64,000 nt of DNA from Corynebacterium kalidii (lineage in GTDB: Bacteria > Actinomycetota > Actinomycetes > Mycobacteriales > Mycobacteriaceae): the NCBI RefSeq assembly GCF_022869005.1, contig NZ_JALIEA010000013.1:62001-126000 (forward strand), in the 5' to 3' direction. The notes beneath the pieces are model-generated. The model was not told the origin of the DNA. It was given only the letters and a program-made list of their open reading frames with translations, and ran no database searches. Of the stretch, positions 1 through 8,593 are shown in pieces (positions within the stretch are counted from its first letter, which is position 1; each line of letters opens with the position of its first letter). The translations under genes and the position numbers were made by a program.

Positions 1-905
1 GACGTGGGCTGCTGGCCGAGGCCGACTGCCTCCTCACAGTCGGCACCCACTTCCGGTCCAACGAGACCTCGGACTACACCGTGGAGATCCCGCGGCTCCA
101 CGTCCAGGTCGACCAGGACGCCGCGGCGATCGGCCGGGTCTACCCCGCACAGGCGGGCGTCCACGGCGACGCCGCCGAGGTGCTGGGCTACCTGGTGGAC
201 AACCGGGCGGCGCTGCGGTCCGACAAGGACTGGCGGCGGCGCGTCACCGCGGCACGGGAGGAGTGCCGCCGCCGTCAGCGCGACGGCCTCGGCGACCACG
301 CCGCGTTCGCCGACGCGCTCCGCGACATCCTGCCGGACGGGTCGCCGGTCGCCCGCGACGTCACCATCGCCTCGAGCTCCTGGGGCAACCGTCTGCTCCC
401 GATGCCTACCCCCGGGGTGAACATCTTCCCGCGCGGCGGTGGCATCGGCCAGGGCCTGGCGATGGCCATCGGCGCGGCGGCGGCCGTCCCCGACCAGCCG
501 GTGGTCTCCATCTGCGGCGACGGTGGCCTCGCCGTCCACCTCGGCGAGATGCTCACCCTCGCCCAGGAGAACCCGTGGCTGGTGCTGCTGGTGTTCAACG
601 ACGGCGGGTACGGCGTCCTGCGGAACATGCAGGACTCCATGGGTAACGACCGCACCGGTGTCGACCTGGCCACCCCGGACTTCCGGATGCTCGCCGCCGC
701 CTGCGGCCTCGACTACGCCCGGATCAGCTCCCCCGACGAGGTGCACGGCGTGCTCGCCGACGCCGTGGCGCTGACCTCCGCGGTGGTGGTCGAGGTCGAC
801 CTCGCCGCCTACGGCGACATGCCGGCGCCGTTCACCCCGCCGGTGAGCGTGCCCGACGGCGATGAGGAGGACGAGAACGACGGGGACGGTGAGGACGATG
901 AGTGA
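1..905 (+). CDS. Thiamine-diphosphate-dependent decarboxylase/carboligase, C-terminal part
   Basis: The gene enters from the left edge (reading frame begins at base 3) and ends at 905, so only about the last 300 residues are seen. The visible part holds the end of the middle domain and the whole TPP-binding domain. The segment ICGDGGLA followed some 25 residues later by FNDGGYG is the GDG...N cofactor/Mg2+ motif of the benzoylformate decarboxylase/acetolactate synthase superfamily. The tail is very acidic (PDGDEEDENDGDGEDDE). The stop overlaps the start of the downstream reductase by 8 bp, so the two are co-translated. With a Rieske oxygenase and a flavin monooxygenase next door, I infer decarboxylation or carboligation of a 2-oxo acid from an aromatic pathway. 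The substrate cannot be read from sequence. Confidence 0.85.
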   Translation, partial: RGLLAEADCLLTVGTHFRSNETSDYTVEIPRLHVQVDQDAAAIGRVYPAQAGVHGDAAEVLGYLVDNRAALRSDKDWRRRVTAAREECRRRQRDGLGDHAAFADALRDILPDGSPVARDVTIASSSWGNRLLPMPTPGVNIFPRGGGIGQGLAMAIGAAAAVPDQPVVSICGDGGLAVHLGEMLTLAQENPWLVLLVFNDGGYGVLRNMQDSMGNDRTGVDLATPDFRMLAAACGLDYARISSPDEVHGVLADAVALTSAVVVEVDLAAYGDMPAPFTPPVSVPDGDEEDENDGDGEDDE

Positions 906-1857
906 CCAGTGCACGGTCCCGGTGGTCGTCCAGGCCATGCGGGTGGAGGCCGACGGCGTCCTGTCCCTGGAACTCCGCCGGCCCGACGGGACGGCCCTGC
1001 CGTCGTGGACCCCCGGGGCCCACCTCGACGTGGCCGTCGGCAACGGACTCGTCCGGCAGTACTCGCTGTGCGGTGACCCCGCGGACACGGGTACCTACCG
1101 GCTCGGCGTCCTTAAGGAGGTCGCCGGACGGGGCGGCTCCGTGCAGGTGCACGACGTCCTCCGGCCCGGCCAGGAGATCGCCGTGTCGGAACCGCGGAAC
1201 AACTTCGCGGTCAACGACAACGGCAAGCCGCTGGTCTTCATCGCCGGCGGGATCGGCATCACCCCGATCCTCGCGATGGCACGGGAGGCCGCGGCCACCG
1301 GGCGGGACTTCCACCTCTACTACGGAGGCCGGACCCGGGCGTCGATGGCCTTCCTCGACGAGATCGCCGCCCTCGGTGACCACGCCACGGTCACCAGTGA
1401 CGACGAGGACGGCATCCTCGACCTCGACGGCATCCTCGCCGGGCTGGAGGACGGTGACCGCGAAGTCTACGTCTGCGGCCCGACCGGGCTCCTCGACGCG
1501 GTCGAGGCGAGGTCGGAGGCGTGGCCGGACGGCACGTTCCACTGCGAACGGTTCGTCGCCCGGAAGGTCGAGGCCCCGGTCGACGGGGAACGGGAGTTCA
1601 CCGTCGTCTGCGCCGACAGTGGCGTCCGGGTGACCGTCCCGGTGGACTGCACCATCCTCGGCGAACTGGAGAAGGCGGGGATCGACCTGCCCCACTCCTG
1701 CCGGGAAGGCACCTGCGGCACCTGCGAGACGGACATCGTCTCCGGCGTCCCCGACCACCGCGACTCCCTGCTGTCCCGTGAGGAGCGGGAGTCCGGGGAG
1801 ACGATGCTGATCTGCGTCTCCCGGGCGGCGTCGGACGTCCTCGAACTCGACATCTGA
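898..1857 (+). CDS. VanB/phthalate-dioxygenase-type ferredoxin reductase
   Basis: A 319-residue electron-transfer protein for an oxygenase. Order of domains: flavin-binding barrel (RQYSLCG, residues 53-59), NAD(P)H domain (GGIGITP 117-123 and CGPTG 193-197), and a C-terminal plant-type [2Fe-2S] ferredoxin whose ligands are visible as C268, C273, C276 and C306. The start at 898 gives MSDQCTV, sits behind a GGTGAGG ribosome site and overlaps the upstream stop; an in-frame ATG at 862 lies inside the acidic tail of the upstream gene and is less likely. It most probably feeds electrons to the Rieske oxygenase at 2125. Architecture matches VanB-like reductases of one-component Rieske demethylases/hydroxylases. 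Confidence 0.93.
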   Translation: MSDQCTVPVVVQAMRVEADGVLSLELRRPDGTALPSWTPGAHLDVAVGNGLVRQYSLCGDPADTGTYRLGVLKEVAGRGGSVQVHDVLRPGQEIAVSEPRNNFAVNDNGKPLVFIAGGIGITPILAMAREAAATGRDFHLYYGGRTRASMAFLDEIAALGDHATVTSDDEDGILDLDGILAGLEDGDREVYVCGPTGLLDAVEARSEAWPDGTFHCERFVARKVEAPVDGEREFTVVCADSGVRVTVPVDCTILGELEKAGIDLPHSCREGTCGTCETDIVSGVPDHRDSLLSREERESGETMLICVSRAASDVLELDI

Positions 1858-1901
1858 CGGCATCTGAAGAATCCGCAACTGACCAGGAGGAATGACTGAC
1901 C

Positions 1902-2117
1902 ATGACACGCTACCTTGAACCGACGCAATCGCGGCACGGCGCACCGACCAACTACGAGTTGCAGCTCGCCCACGCCGTCGAGGCCCTGTTCAGCGCCGGG
2001 GCGGACACGCCCGAGGTGCTGGCCGAAGGGCTCAACAACGCCGACGTCCCCGGCCCCGGTGGTTCCCCGTGGACCGCCGAGAGCTTCCGCAACGAAATGT
2101 CACGACTGGGAGAGTGA
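1902..2117 (+). CDS. Small recombinase-like helix-turn-helix protein of Rieske clusters
   Basis: A 71-residue protein with an AGGAGG site 11 nt upstream of its ATG. The second half (GLNNADVPGPGGSPWTAESF and the following ten residues) resembles the small HTH segment of serine recombinases that reads 'L...GV...G..W....'. I recall such free-standing 'recombinase-like HTH' proteins beside Rieske oxygenases in actinobacteria and proteobacteria. It ends 7 nt before the Rieske start. There is no catalytic recombinase domain, so it is not an integrase. A role as regulator or oxygenase accessory protein is a guess; the tight spacing argues for an obligate partner of the oxygenase. Confidence 0.7.
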   Translation: MTRYLEPTQSRHGAPTNYELQLAHAVEALFSAGADTPEVLAEGLNNADVPGPGGSPWTAESFRNEMSRLGE

Positions 2118-2124
2118 ACGACCG

Positions 2125-3195
2125 ATGGCCAACTACTACACCCCGGAATTCTCCGAGGACTTCCTGTACAAGAACGGTCTCCGCGACCGGTGGTACGCCG
2201 TGTGCCCGTCGTCCTTCGTGGAGCACGGACGCATCCGGAAGATCCGCCGCCTCGGCCAGGATTGGATCCTCTACCGCGAGACCACCGGCGCCGTGCGCAT
2301 GCTGGAGGACCGGTGCCCGCACCGCGGGGCGCCGCTGAACCAGGCCACGCACCTCGGTGACCGCGTCGGATGCAAGTACCACGGCGTCCAGGTCGACGGC
2401 ACCGGCACCGTACGGTCCGTCCCCGGCATGCCCGGTTGCGAGATCGAGGGACAGCGCCTGGTCACCGCCCCGCAGGTCAAGGAGTTCGCCGGCGCCGTGT
2501 TCGCCTGGTTCGGTACCGACGCCGACGCCGAACCGGCGGAACTGACCTTCCCGGACCCGCTGACCGACGAGGGGACCTCGGCGTTCCTCTGCTACGCCGA
2601 ATGGGGCGTGAACTGGCGGTTCGCCCTGGAGAACCTGCTGGACCCGATGCACGGCACGTTCCTGCACCACGAGTCGCACTCGATGTCGGAGGGCGACACC
2701 AAGGCGAAGTTCCAGATCCGTGAGTCCGACCGCGGCTTCTTCTTCGAGAAGACCGACCAGGTCGGGGTCAACTTCGACTGGGTCGAGCTGTGCCACACCG
2801 GTGCCGACTGGGTCGACCTGAGCATCCCCTACCCGGCGTCCGCGGGGCCCGGCGGCTCCTTCGGCATCGTCGGCATGGTCATTCCGATCGACGACGAGAC
2901 CTGCGGTGTCTTCTTCTGGCGGTACCGCCAGGTCACCGGCTGGCTGCGCGACACCTGGCGGTTCCTGTACCGCACCACCCTAGAGCCGAGGCACTGGCAC
3001 GTCCTCGAACAGGACCGGGTGATGCTCGAGGGCATGGCACCGGACGCGGACGCCGCGGAGAACCTCTACCAGCACGACCTCGGTGTGATGCGCATCCGCC
3101 GACTGTTCCGCAAGCAGGCGAAGAAGCAGGCCAAGGCTCTCGCCCCCGCAGCCGCACAGGGCACTGCCGGCCGTCCCCGGGCCGGGACAGCATGA
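2125..3195 (+). CDS. Rieske non-heme iron oxygenase, alpha subunit type
   Basis: A 356-residue aromatic ring hydroxylase or demethylase. The Rieske [2Fe-2S] ligands are C64-x-H66 (CPHRGAP) and C83-x2-H86 (CKYHG). The mononuclear iron site is D173, H176 and H181 or H182 in the stretch ENLLDPMHGTFLHH. The start is the ATG at 2125 (MANYYTPEF), chosen because the Rieske domain begins normally after about 20 residues and GGGAGAG lies upstream; the frame stays open much further upstream only because of high GC. No beta-subunit gene is nearby, so it is likely a homo-oligomeric, VanA-like enzyme. Electrons should come from the reductase at 898. The substrate is unknown; neighbours point to an aromatic or heteroaromatic acid. 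Confidence 0.93.
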   Translation: MANYYTPEFSEDFLYKNGLRDRWYAVCPSSFVEHGRIRKIRRLGQDWILYRETTGAVRMLEDRCPHRGAPLNQATHLGDRVGCKYHGVQVDGTGTVRSVPGMPGCEIEGQRLVTAPQVKEFAGAVFAWFGTDADAEPAELTFPDPLTDEGTSAFLCYAEWGVNWRFALENLLDPMHGTFLHHESHSMSEGDTKAKFQIRESDRGFFFEKTDQVGVNFDWVELCHTGADWVDLSIPYPASAGPGGSFGIVGMVIPIDDETCGVFFWRYRQVTGWLRDTWRFLYRTTLEPRHWHVLEQDRVMLEGMAPDADAAENLYQHDLGVMRIRRLFRKQAKKQAKALAPAAAQGTAGRPRAGTA

Positions 3196-3236
3196 CCCCG
3201 GAGGGCGGCCACCGCCCCCTACCCAAGGAGATCAGC

Positions 3237-4397
3237 ATGAAGACAGCAATCGTCGGAGGCGGCGTCGGCGGCCTCGCCCTGGCCGTGGGCCTCGTCCAAC
3301 GGGGCGTGGACGTGGTCGTCTACGAACAGGCGCCGCAGTTCGGCCAGGTCGGCGCCGACGTCAACCTGACCCCGAACTCGACCCGCGCCCTCGACGGCCT
3401 GCACGCCGAGCTCGGCGCCCGGCTCCGGGAGACCGGGGCACGTCCGCAACGCCGGCTGAGCCGCCGGTGGGACACCGGTGAGGTCACCTCGGACCTGCCG
3501 ATGGGTGACACCGCCGAAGAACAGTATGGCGCACCGCAGTTGACCGTCCACCGGGCGACGCTGCTCGACGCACTCCGGGAGCTGCTCCCGGAGGGGGTCC
3601 TGCAGCTGGGCCACCGGGTCGAGCGCATCGAGCAGTCCGCCGACGCGGTCCGCGTGCATTTCGGTGGCGACCGCCCGGCGGTCGACGTCGACGTCCTCGT
3701 GGGCGCCGACGGCATCCACTCGGTGGTGCGTGACACCCTCTTCGGCCCGCAGGACGCCGAGTACACCGGCATCGTCGCCTACCGTGCCGTCGTGCCGAAC
3801 GACCGCCTGGCGGGGGTGGGGAACCTGGACTCGTTCACCAAGTGGTGGGGGCCGGACACGGGACGCCAACTGGTCACCTTCCCGCTGAACCGGGGCGAGG
3901 ACCTGTTCGTCTTCGCCACGGTGGGCCAGCCCGAATGGGTCGCGGAATCCTGGACGACCACCGCGGACGCCGCCGAGTTCCGTGGACAGTACGCCGACTT
4001 CCACCCGGAGGTCGGCACGATCCTCGGCGCCTGCGACCAGGTGATGAAGTCCGCGCTGCGGGTCCGGGACCCCATGCCGCGGTGGAGCGAGGGCCGGGTC
4101 ACGCTGCTCGGCGACGCCTGCCACCCCATGACGCCCTTCATGGCGCAGGGGGCGGGCCAGGCGATCGAGGACGCGGTGGTGCTGTGCCGCGCCCTGACCG
4201 GGGACGACCTGCCTGTCGACGAGCGGCTGCTCGCCTACGAGGACGCCCGGCGCGAACGCACCGGCCGGATCCAGCTGACCTCGCGGGCGAACGACTGGCT
4301 CAAATCCGGTGACCAGGCGGACTGGTTGTACGGGTACGACGCCTGGACCGTCCCGCTGGGTGGCTCCACGCGCCGGGAGAACGGGGTGGCGGGATGA
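3237..4397 (+). CDS. FAD-dependent aromatic monooxygenase (6-hydroxynicotinate/salicylate hydroxylase family)
   Basis: A 386-residue group A flavoprotein monooxygenase. Visible motifs: N-terminal Rossmann GGGVGGLA for FAD, the VLVGADGIHS motif that binds FAD and NAD(P)H, and the GDACHPMTPFMAQGAG motif near the C-terminus. The segment SFTKWWGPD resembles salicylate and 6-hydroxynicotinate hydroxylases. The start is set by AAGGAG at 3225-3230, 6 nt before the ATG; the frame is open far upstream but overlaps the Rieske gene. Its stop overlaps the next permease start by 4 bp, tying catabolism to uptake. The related urate hydroxylase HpxO is an alternative identity worth testing because uraH/uraD follow at 8 kb without a visible uricase. 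Confidence 0.85.
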   Translation: MKTAIVGGGVGGLALAVGLVQRGVDVVVYEQAPQFGQVGADVNLTPNSTRALDGLHAELGARLRETGARPQRRLSRRWDTGEVTSDLPMGDTAEEQYGAPQLTVHRATLLDALRELLPEGVLQLGHRVERIEQSADAVRVHFGGDRPAVDVDVLVGADGIHSVVRDTLFGPQDAEYTGIVAYRAVVPNDRLAGVGNLDSFTKWWGPDTGRQLVTFPLNRGEDLFVFATVGQPEWVAESWTTTADAAEFRGQYADFHPEVGTILGACDQVMKSALRVRDPMPRWSEGRVTLLGDACHPMTPFMAQGAGQAIEDAVVLCRALTGDDLPVDERLLAYEDARRERTGRIQLTSRANDWLKSGDQADWLYGYDAWTVPLGGSTRRENGVAG

Positions 4398-5185
4398 AAG
4401 CCGTCCGCGAACCCCTGTCCACCACCCGCACACTGGTGCTCGGTACCGTCGGCGTGATCGGGTCCGGCCTCGTCGCCGAACTGGTCATGAGGTCGGGTCT
4501 GATCACCATCGAGGGGCTGCCGATCCCTAGCCAGGTCCTCGCCGGTGCGGTGGAGCTCGTCCCCGACGCCGCCTTCTGGGGGAACGTCGGTTTCACCCTG
4601 GGGGAGTGGGGCCTGGGGATGCTCATCGCCAGCGTCGCCGGTGTGGTGCTGGGCGGCCTGATGGGCGCGTTCCGGTCCTGGTACACCGCCTTCGAATGGC
4701 CGGTGGAGGCGTTCCGTGTGCTCCCGTCGGTCGCCCTGGCGCCGATCCTGGTGCTCGTCGTGGGGCGGGGGATGGTCTCGCTGTCCCTCGCCGTGGCACT
4801 GGCGTGTGTCTGGCCGATCCTGCTGAACACCATGTACGGGGTGCGGGGTGTCGACCCCACGGCGGTGAACACCGCCCGGACGTTCGGCCTGAACAGACTG
4901 CAGATCCTGTCGCGGATCAAGATCCCCTCGGCCCTGCCGTTCGCGTTCACCGGTATCCGTATCTCCGCGTCCATCGGCCTGCTCGTGGCGGTGTCGGTGG
5001 AGCTGCTGGTCGGTGACGGCTCCGGTATCGGCGGGTTCATCCTGACCCAGTCCGCCAACGCGGCGAACCTGGACGCGGTGTACGCGGCGACGATCTTCGC
5101 CGGCGTCATCGGTGTCGTCGTGAACGTGGTGCTGTCACGTATCGACACACTGCTTTTCGCCTGGAAGAAGGGACTCGAGCAATGA
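4394..5185 (+). CDS. ABC importer permease, NitT/TauT family (first)
   Basis: A 263-residue inner-membrane protein with about six hydrophobic segments and the cytoplasmic coupling loop of SsuC/TauC permeases (NRLQILSRIKIPSALPFAFT). The start ATGA overlaps the upstream monooxygenase stop, and its own stop overlaps the second permease the same way. This system has two different permeases (4394 and 5182), one ATPase and one lipoprotein receptor. Families of this type carry sulfonates, nitrate, taurine, pyrimidine precursors or aromatic acids. Operon context makes the substrate of the Rieske/flavin enzymes the best candidate. Confidence 0.9.
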   Translation: MKAVREPLSTTRTLVLGTVGVIGSGLVAELVMRSGLITIEGLPIPSQVLAGAVELVPDAAFWGNVGFTLGEWGLGMLIASVAGVVLGGLMGAFRSWYTAFEWPVEAFRVLPSVALAPILVLVVGRGMVSLSLAVALACVWPILLNTMYGVRGVDPTAVNTARTFGLNRLQILSRIKIPSALPFAFTGIRISASIGLLVAVSVELLVGDGSGIGGFILTQSANAANLDAVYAATIFAGVIGVVVNVVLSRIDTLLFAWKKGLEQ

Positions 5186-6042
5186 CCCTCAAGACCGACA
5201 AGACCGACAACACCGTGAGGTCCGGCGGTTCCACCGCGGCAGGCACGTCGTCGGCGGCCCCCCGGCTGGTGGCGGGGCTGTGGACGGTCGTGCTGCGGCT
5301 GGCCGTGCCGGTGCTCATCGTCATCGCCTGGTGGGCGGTGTCCCAGACCGAGATCACGGGGCTGTTCGTCCCGACGCCGGCTGAGGCCGTGCAGACCTTC
5401 TGGGACGAGTTCGTCGTCGGTGACGCCGTCGTCACCCACACGGTGCCGAGCCTGGTCCGGGCCCTCGTGGGGCTCGGGGTGGCGATCGTCGTCGGCATCG
5501 CCGTCGGCGTGGCGCTGGGAACCTCGACGATCCTCACCGGCCTGTTCCAGCCCCTGGTCCACCTGGGGCGTTCGCTGCCGTCCCCCGCGCTGCTGGGAGT
5601 GTTCTTCCTGCTGTTCGGTGTGGGGGACGCCCCGAAGATCTTCCTCATCGCCTTCGCGGTGGTGTGGCCGATCCTGCTCAACACGATCGACGGCGTCGGC
5701 GCCGTCGGTGAGGTCCGTGCCCAGGCGGCGCAGGTGTTCCGCATCCCGGCGCACCGGGTGCTGACGATGATCGTGCTGCCGGGTGCGGCGCCGAAGATCT
5801 TCGCCGGGATCCGGACGTCGATGTCGTACTCGTTGATCATGATGATCATCTCGGAGCTCCAGCGTTCCGAGAACGGCCTCGGCTACCTGCTGGTGCAGGC
5901 CCAGCGGAACTTCGACTTCGGGACCTTCTTCGCTGTCCTGATCATGCTCGTGATTATCGGCGTGGTCTTCAACCTCGTCTTCAAGGCGATCGAACGCCGC
6001 GTCCTGGCGTGGCACAGAGGAGTCACTGATCAACATGACTGA
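5182..6042 (+). CDS. ABC importer permease, NitT/TauT family (second)
   Basis: A 286-residue permease, homologous in layout to the preceding one but longer at the N-terminus (about 30 polar residues before the first membrane helix). The coupling-loop region reads [22 protein letters not shown]. Two unequal permeases suggest a heterodimeric channel. It overlaps the gene before by 4 bp and the ATPase gene after by 8 bp. A run KTDKTDNT at the N-terminus comes from a short tandem repeat in the DNA. Confidence 0.9.
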   Translation: MTLKTDKTDNTVRSGGSTAAGTSSAAPRLVAGLWTVVLRLAVPVLIVIAWWAVSQTEITGLFVPTPAEAVQTFWDEFVVGDAVVTHTVPSLVRALVGLGVAIVVGIAVGVALGTSTILTGLFQPLVHLGRSLPSPALLGVFFLLFGVGDAPKIFLIAFAVVWPILLNTIDGVGAVGEVRAQAAQVFRIPAHRVLTMIVLPGAAPKIFAGIRTSMSYSLIMMIISELQRSENGLGYLLVQAQRNFDFGTFFAVLIMLVIIGVVFNLVFKAIERRVLAWHRGVTDQHD

Positions 6043-6865
6043 CACCACACACACCACCGGCGCCACCGGCGCTACCGGCGCTGTCGGCGCCGTCCCGGAG
6101 CTGCAGCTGGACGGGCTGTCGAAGTCCTACGGCGACAACCTCGCGGTCCGGTCGATCACCGCGTCGGTGCCGGCGCACAAGATCACCGTGATCGTCGGGC
6201 CGTCCGGCTGCGGCAAGTCCACGCTGCTGCGGATGATCTCCGGGCTGGACAAGCCGACCTCCGGTTCCACCGCCTTCAAGGGCACCCCCGTCAACGGCGT
6301 CCCGCAGGGGCTGGCGATGGTCTTCCAGGACTACTCGCGGTCACTGTTCCCGTGGATGCGTGTCGCCAAGAACATCGCCTTCCCCATCAAGGACCTCCCC
6401 GCCGAGGAGCGCGACCGCAGGGTCCGGGAGAGCATCGAGGCCGTGGGCCTGGCGGGGAAGGAGCACCTCTACCCGTGGCAGATGTCCGGCGGTATGCAGC
6501 AGCGTGTGGCGATCGCCCGGGCACTGGCGTCCCAGCCGGAGCTGCTGCTGATGGACGAGCCCTACGCCTCGGTGGACGCGCAGACCCGGGCGGACCTCGA
6601 GGACCTGCTGATGACGATCCAGACGAACCTGGGCATCACGGTGCTGGTGGTCACCCACGACATCGACGAGAGCGTGTACCTGGCCGACCAGATCGTGGTG
6701 CTGTCGAAGCCCCCGAGCGTGGTCGCCGAGGTGATCGACGTCGGCCTGGAGCGGCCGCGGGACCACCTGAAGACCAAGACCTCCGAGGAGTTCATCGACA
6801 TCCGGGCCCGCGTGACCGCGCTGCTCCGCCCGTCGGCGACCGCCGAAGAGATCCGCAACACCTGA
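6035..6865 (+). CDS. ABC importer ATPase, NitT/TauT (SsuB/TauB) family
   Basis: A 276-residue nucleotide-binding subunit. Walker [10 protein letters not shown] is at residues 55-63, Q-loop Gln98, signature SGGMQ at 151-155, and Walker B LLLMDEP at 170-176 followed by the D-loop SVDAQT. The first 20 residues are a low-complexity threonine/glycine/alanine stretch ([13 protein letters not shown]) encoded by a 9-bp tandem repeat and are not part of the ABC fold; a later start is possible but no better ribosome site is seen. It energises the two permeases upstream. The operon continues across a short repeat to the receptor gene. Confidence 0.93.
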   Translation: MTDTTHTTGATGATGAVGAVPELQLDGLSKSYGDNLAVRSITASVPAHKITVIVGPSGCGKSTLLRMISGLDKPTSGSTAFKGTPVNGVPQGLAMVFQDYSRSLFPWMRVAKNIAFPIKDLPAEERDRRVRESIEAVGLAGKEHLYPWQMSGGMQQRVAIARALASQPELLLMDEPYASVDAQTRADLEDLLMTIQTNLGITVLVVTHDIDESVYLADQIVVLSKPPSVVAEVIDVGLERPRDHLKTKTSEEFIDIRARVTALLRPSATAEEIRNT

Positions 6866-6910
6866 GTCACCCTGAGTCACCCTGAGCCAGACCTGAGCCA
6901 CCCTGAGCCA
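6861..6910 (+). repeat. Short tandem repeat between ATPase and binding-protein genes
   Basis: Five copies of CCTGAG(T/C)CA start at 6861, 6871, 6881, 6892 and 6902, a 10-11 bp period. The first copy contains the stop codon of the ATPase gene. No obvious hairpin or T-tract. It may be a slippage-made spacer that lengthens the gap before the receptor gene, or a binding array. Confidence 0.75.
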
Positions 6911-6945
6911 CGTGCCCGACCCCGGAACCACCACTGGAGGAGAAC

Positions 6946-7953
6946 ATGTTCACCACGCGCAAGACGACCAGCAGGACGAGTAGGACGACCACGGCGAAGG
7001 CGGTGGGTGCCCTCGGCGCCGCCGCGCTCCTCGCCTTCACCACCGCCTGCGGCGGGGGCGGGGACGGGGCGTCGGGCGGGGAGGGTGGTCTGGAGAAGAC
7101 CTCCGTGACCGTCGGTGCCCTGCCTATCGCGGACTTCTCGACCCTGTGGTGGGCCGAGGAGAAGGGCTTCTTCGAGGAGGAGGGGCTCGACGTCACCATC
7201 GAACCGGTCCAGGGCGGTCCCGTCGGCGCCCAGATGGTGGCGACCGGGGAGCTGGACTTCACCACGTCGACGACGTTCAACACCATGAGCGCCACGGACA
7301 ACGGCATGCCCGTCGACACGGCGGCGTCGCTGAGTGGTTCCGCGGACAACTCGATCGCCATGTACGTCAACCCGGACTCCGACATCCAGGGGATCGAGGA
7401 CCTCGACGGCAAGACCATCGGCATCAACAACACCAACAACACCGGCGACGTGACCTTCCGCGCGCTGGCCGACCATCTCGGTGTCGACGTCGAGCCCACC
7501 TTCATCGAGGTCCCGTTCACGGAGATGCTGACCGGCGTGCAGTCCGGGTCGATCGACGTGGGCTACTCGCCGGAGCCGTTCCTCAGTGCTGCCTGGGACG
7601 CCGGGATGCGGCAGATCGTCGACCTGACCGAGGGACCGAACCACGAGATCGCCACGTCCAACATCGTCTCGGGCAAGGCGTTCCTCGGCCGGAACCCCAA
7701 CACCGCGGCGGCGTTCGCCCGGGCCCTGTACGCGGCGAACGAGGACATCCTGGCCAAGGAACAGGAGTGGCGGGACTGGTTGCCGTCCATCGCGCAGCTC
7801 GACGAGGGCACGGCACAGCAGCTGCCGATGCCGGTGTTCGCCACCGAGATGGACGAGGAAGGTATCGGGCACGTCGCCGACCTGATGATCGAGCAGGGCA
7901 TCATCAGCGAGGACTACGACGCCTCGGAGTTCATCTGGACGCCGGAGGACTGA
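6946..7953 (+). CDS. Solute-binding lipoprotein of the NitT/TauT importer
   Basis: A 335-residue extracytoplasmic receptor of the NMT1/THI5-like class. A basic n-region, a hydrophobic stretch and a lipobox ending at C35 (AFTTAC) mark it as a lipoprotein. The mature part opens with KTSVTVGALPIADFSTLWWA, the usual first strand and binding loop of this family, and has the hinge motif ITNTNNTGD-like region near residue 165 (INNTNNTGDV). GGAGGAG lies just upstream of the ATG at 6946. It should deliver substrate to the permease pair at 4394 and 5182. It is the last gene of the aromatic uptake/oxidation operon; after it, spacing and gene theme change to purine breakdown. Confidence 0.9.
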   Translation: MFTTRKTTSRTSRTTTAKAVGALGAAALLAFTTACGGGGDGASGGEGGLEKTSVTVGALPIADFSTLWWAEEKGFFEEEGLDVTIEPVQGGPVGAQMVATGELDFTTSTTFNTMSATDNGMPVDTAASLSGSADNSIAMYVNPDSDIQGIEDLDGKTIGINNTNNTGDVTFRALADHLGVDVEPTFIEVPFTEMLTGVQSGSIDVGYSPEPFLSAAWDAGMRQIVDLTEGPNHEIATSNIVSGKAFLGRNPNTAAAFARALYAANEDILAKEQEWRDWLPSIAQLDEGTAQQLPMPVFATEMDEEGIGHVADLMIEQGIISEDYDASEFIWTPED

Positions 7954-8032
7954 CCCGCCGCCCCGCCGAACTTCTCGCCCGGGTAATTCCCGGGTAACCG
8001 CGGGGAAACAGGGGGTGTGGAGACTGGGGGCC

Positions 8033-8593
8033 ATGCTGAGCCCCGTACCGACGCCGTCACCGGCGACAACGCAGACACCGATCCCCGCCACCGTCACCCT
8101 CGACGGGTTCAACCGGGCACCGGCGGAGGAACTCGTCGACCGGGTGGCCGGGTTGTTCGCCGGCAGGACGCTCGCGGCGGCCCTCGTGGACGTCCGGCCG
8201 TTCGCCACCGTGGACGCGCTCTGCGACGCGGCGTCCACCCTGTTCCACGAGCAGGACGACGCGGAGATCCTGGCGTCGGTCAACGCCCACCCGCCGATCG
8301 GCGGCACCGTCGCCGCGGGGAGCATGTCCGCCGCCGAGCAGTCGGCGGCCACACACGACGGTGAGCTACAGGCGATCCGGGACCTGCAGCCGGTCTACCG
8401 GGACCGGTTCGGGTGGAACTACCTGGTACGGGCCGCCGGACGCGACAGCCGGCAGATCCTCGACGACCTCGTCGAGCGGCTCGGCCACGGGCCGGACGAG
8501 GAGTGGCCGGTGGTGCTGGACAACCTCGACGCGATCAACCGGCTGCGGTTGCGAGGCTTCGTCTCCGCCGCACCGGAGGAGGTCGAGGCATGA
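8033..8593 (+). CDS. uraD: 2-oxo-4-hydroxy-4-carboxy-5-ureidoimidazoline (OHCU) decarboxylase
   Basis: A 186-residue enzyme that turns OHCU, the unstable product of hydroxyisourate hydrolysis, into (S)-allantoin. Family marks: catalytic His86 in NAHPPIGG, SAAEQ at 99-103, and YRDRFGWNYLVRAAGR with the final helix. The ATG at 8033 is preferred; a GTG at 8015 would add six residues. The next gene starts inside its stop (4-bp overlap), giving a uraD-uraH-permease operon. It belongs to the same pathway as the allantoinase and allantoicase genes at 16.4-19.1 kb. Confidence 0.93.
   Translation: MLSPVPTPSPATTQTPIPATVTLDGFNRAPAEELVDRVAGLFAGRTLAAALVDVRPFATVDALCDAASTLFHEQDDAEILASVNAHPPIGGTVAAGSMSAAEQSAATHDGELQAIRDLQPVYRDRFGWNYLVRAAGRDSRQILDDLVERLGHGPDEEWPVVLDNLDAINRLRLRGFVSAAPEEVEA

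Noticed and set aside
1..905. Glyoxylate carboligase linking allantoin breakdown to central metabolism
   Set aside because: The visible TPP domain lacks the glyoxylate carboligase patterns I know and its operon is aromatic-type; benzoylformate-decarboxylase-like is safer.
6861..6910. CRISPR array
   Set aside because: Units are 10-11 bp without spacers and no cas gene is present.
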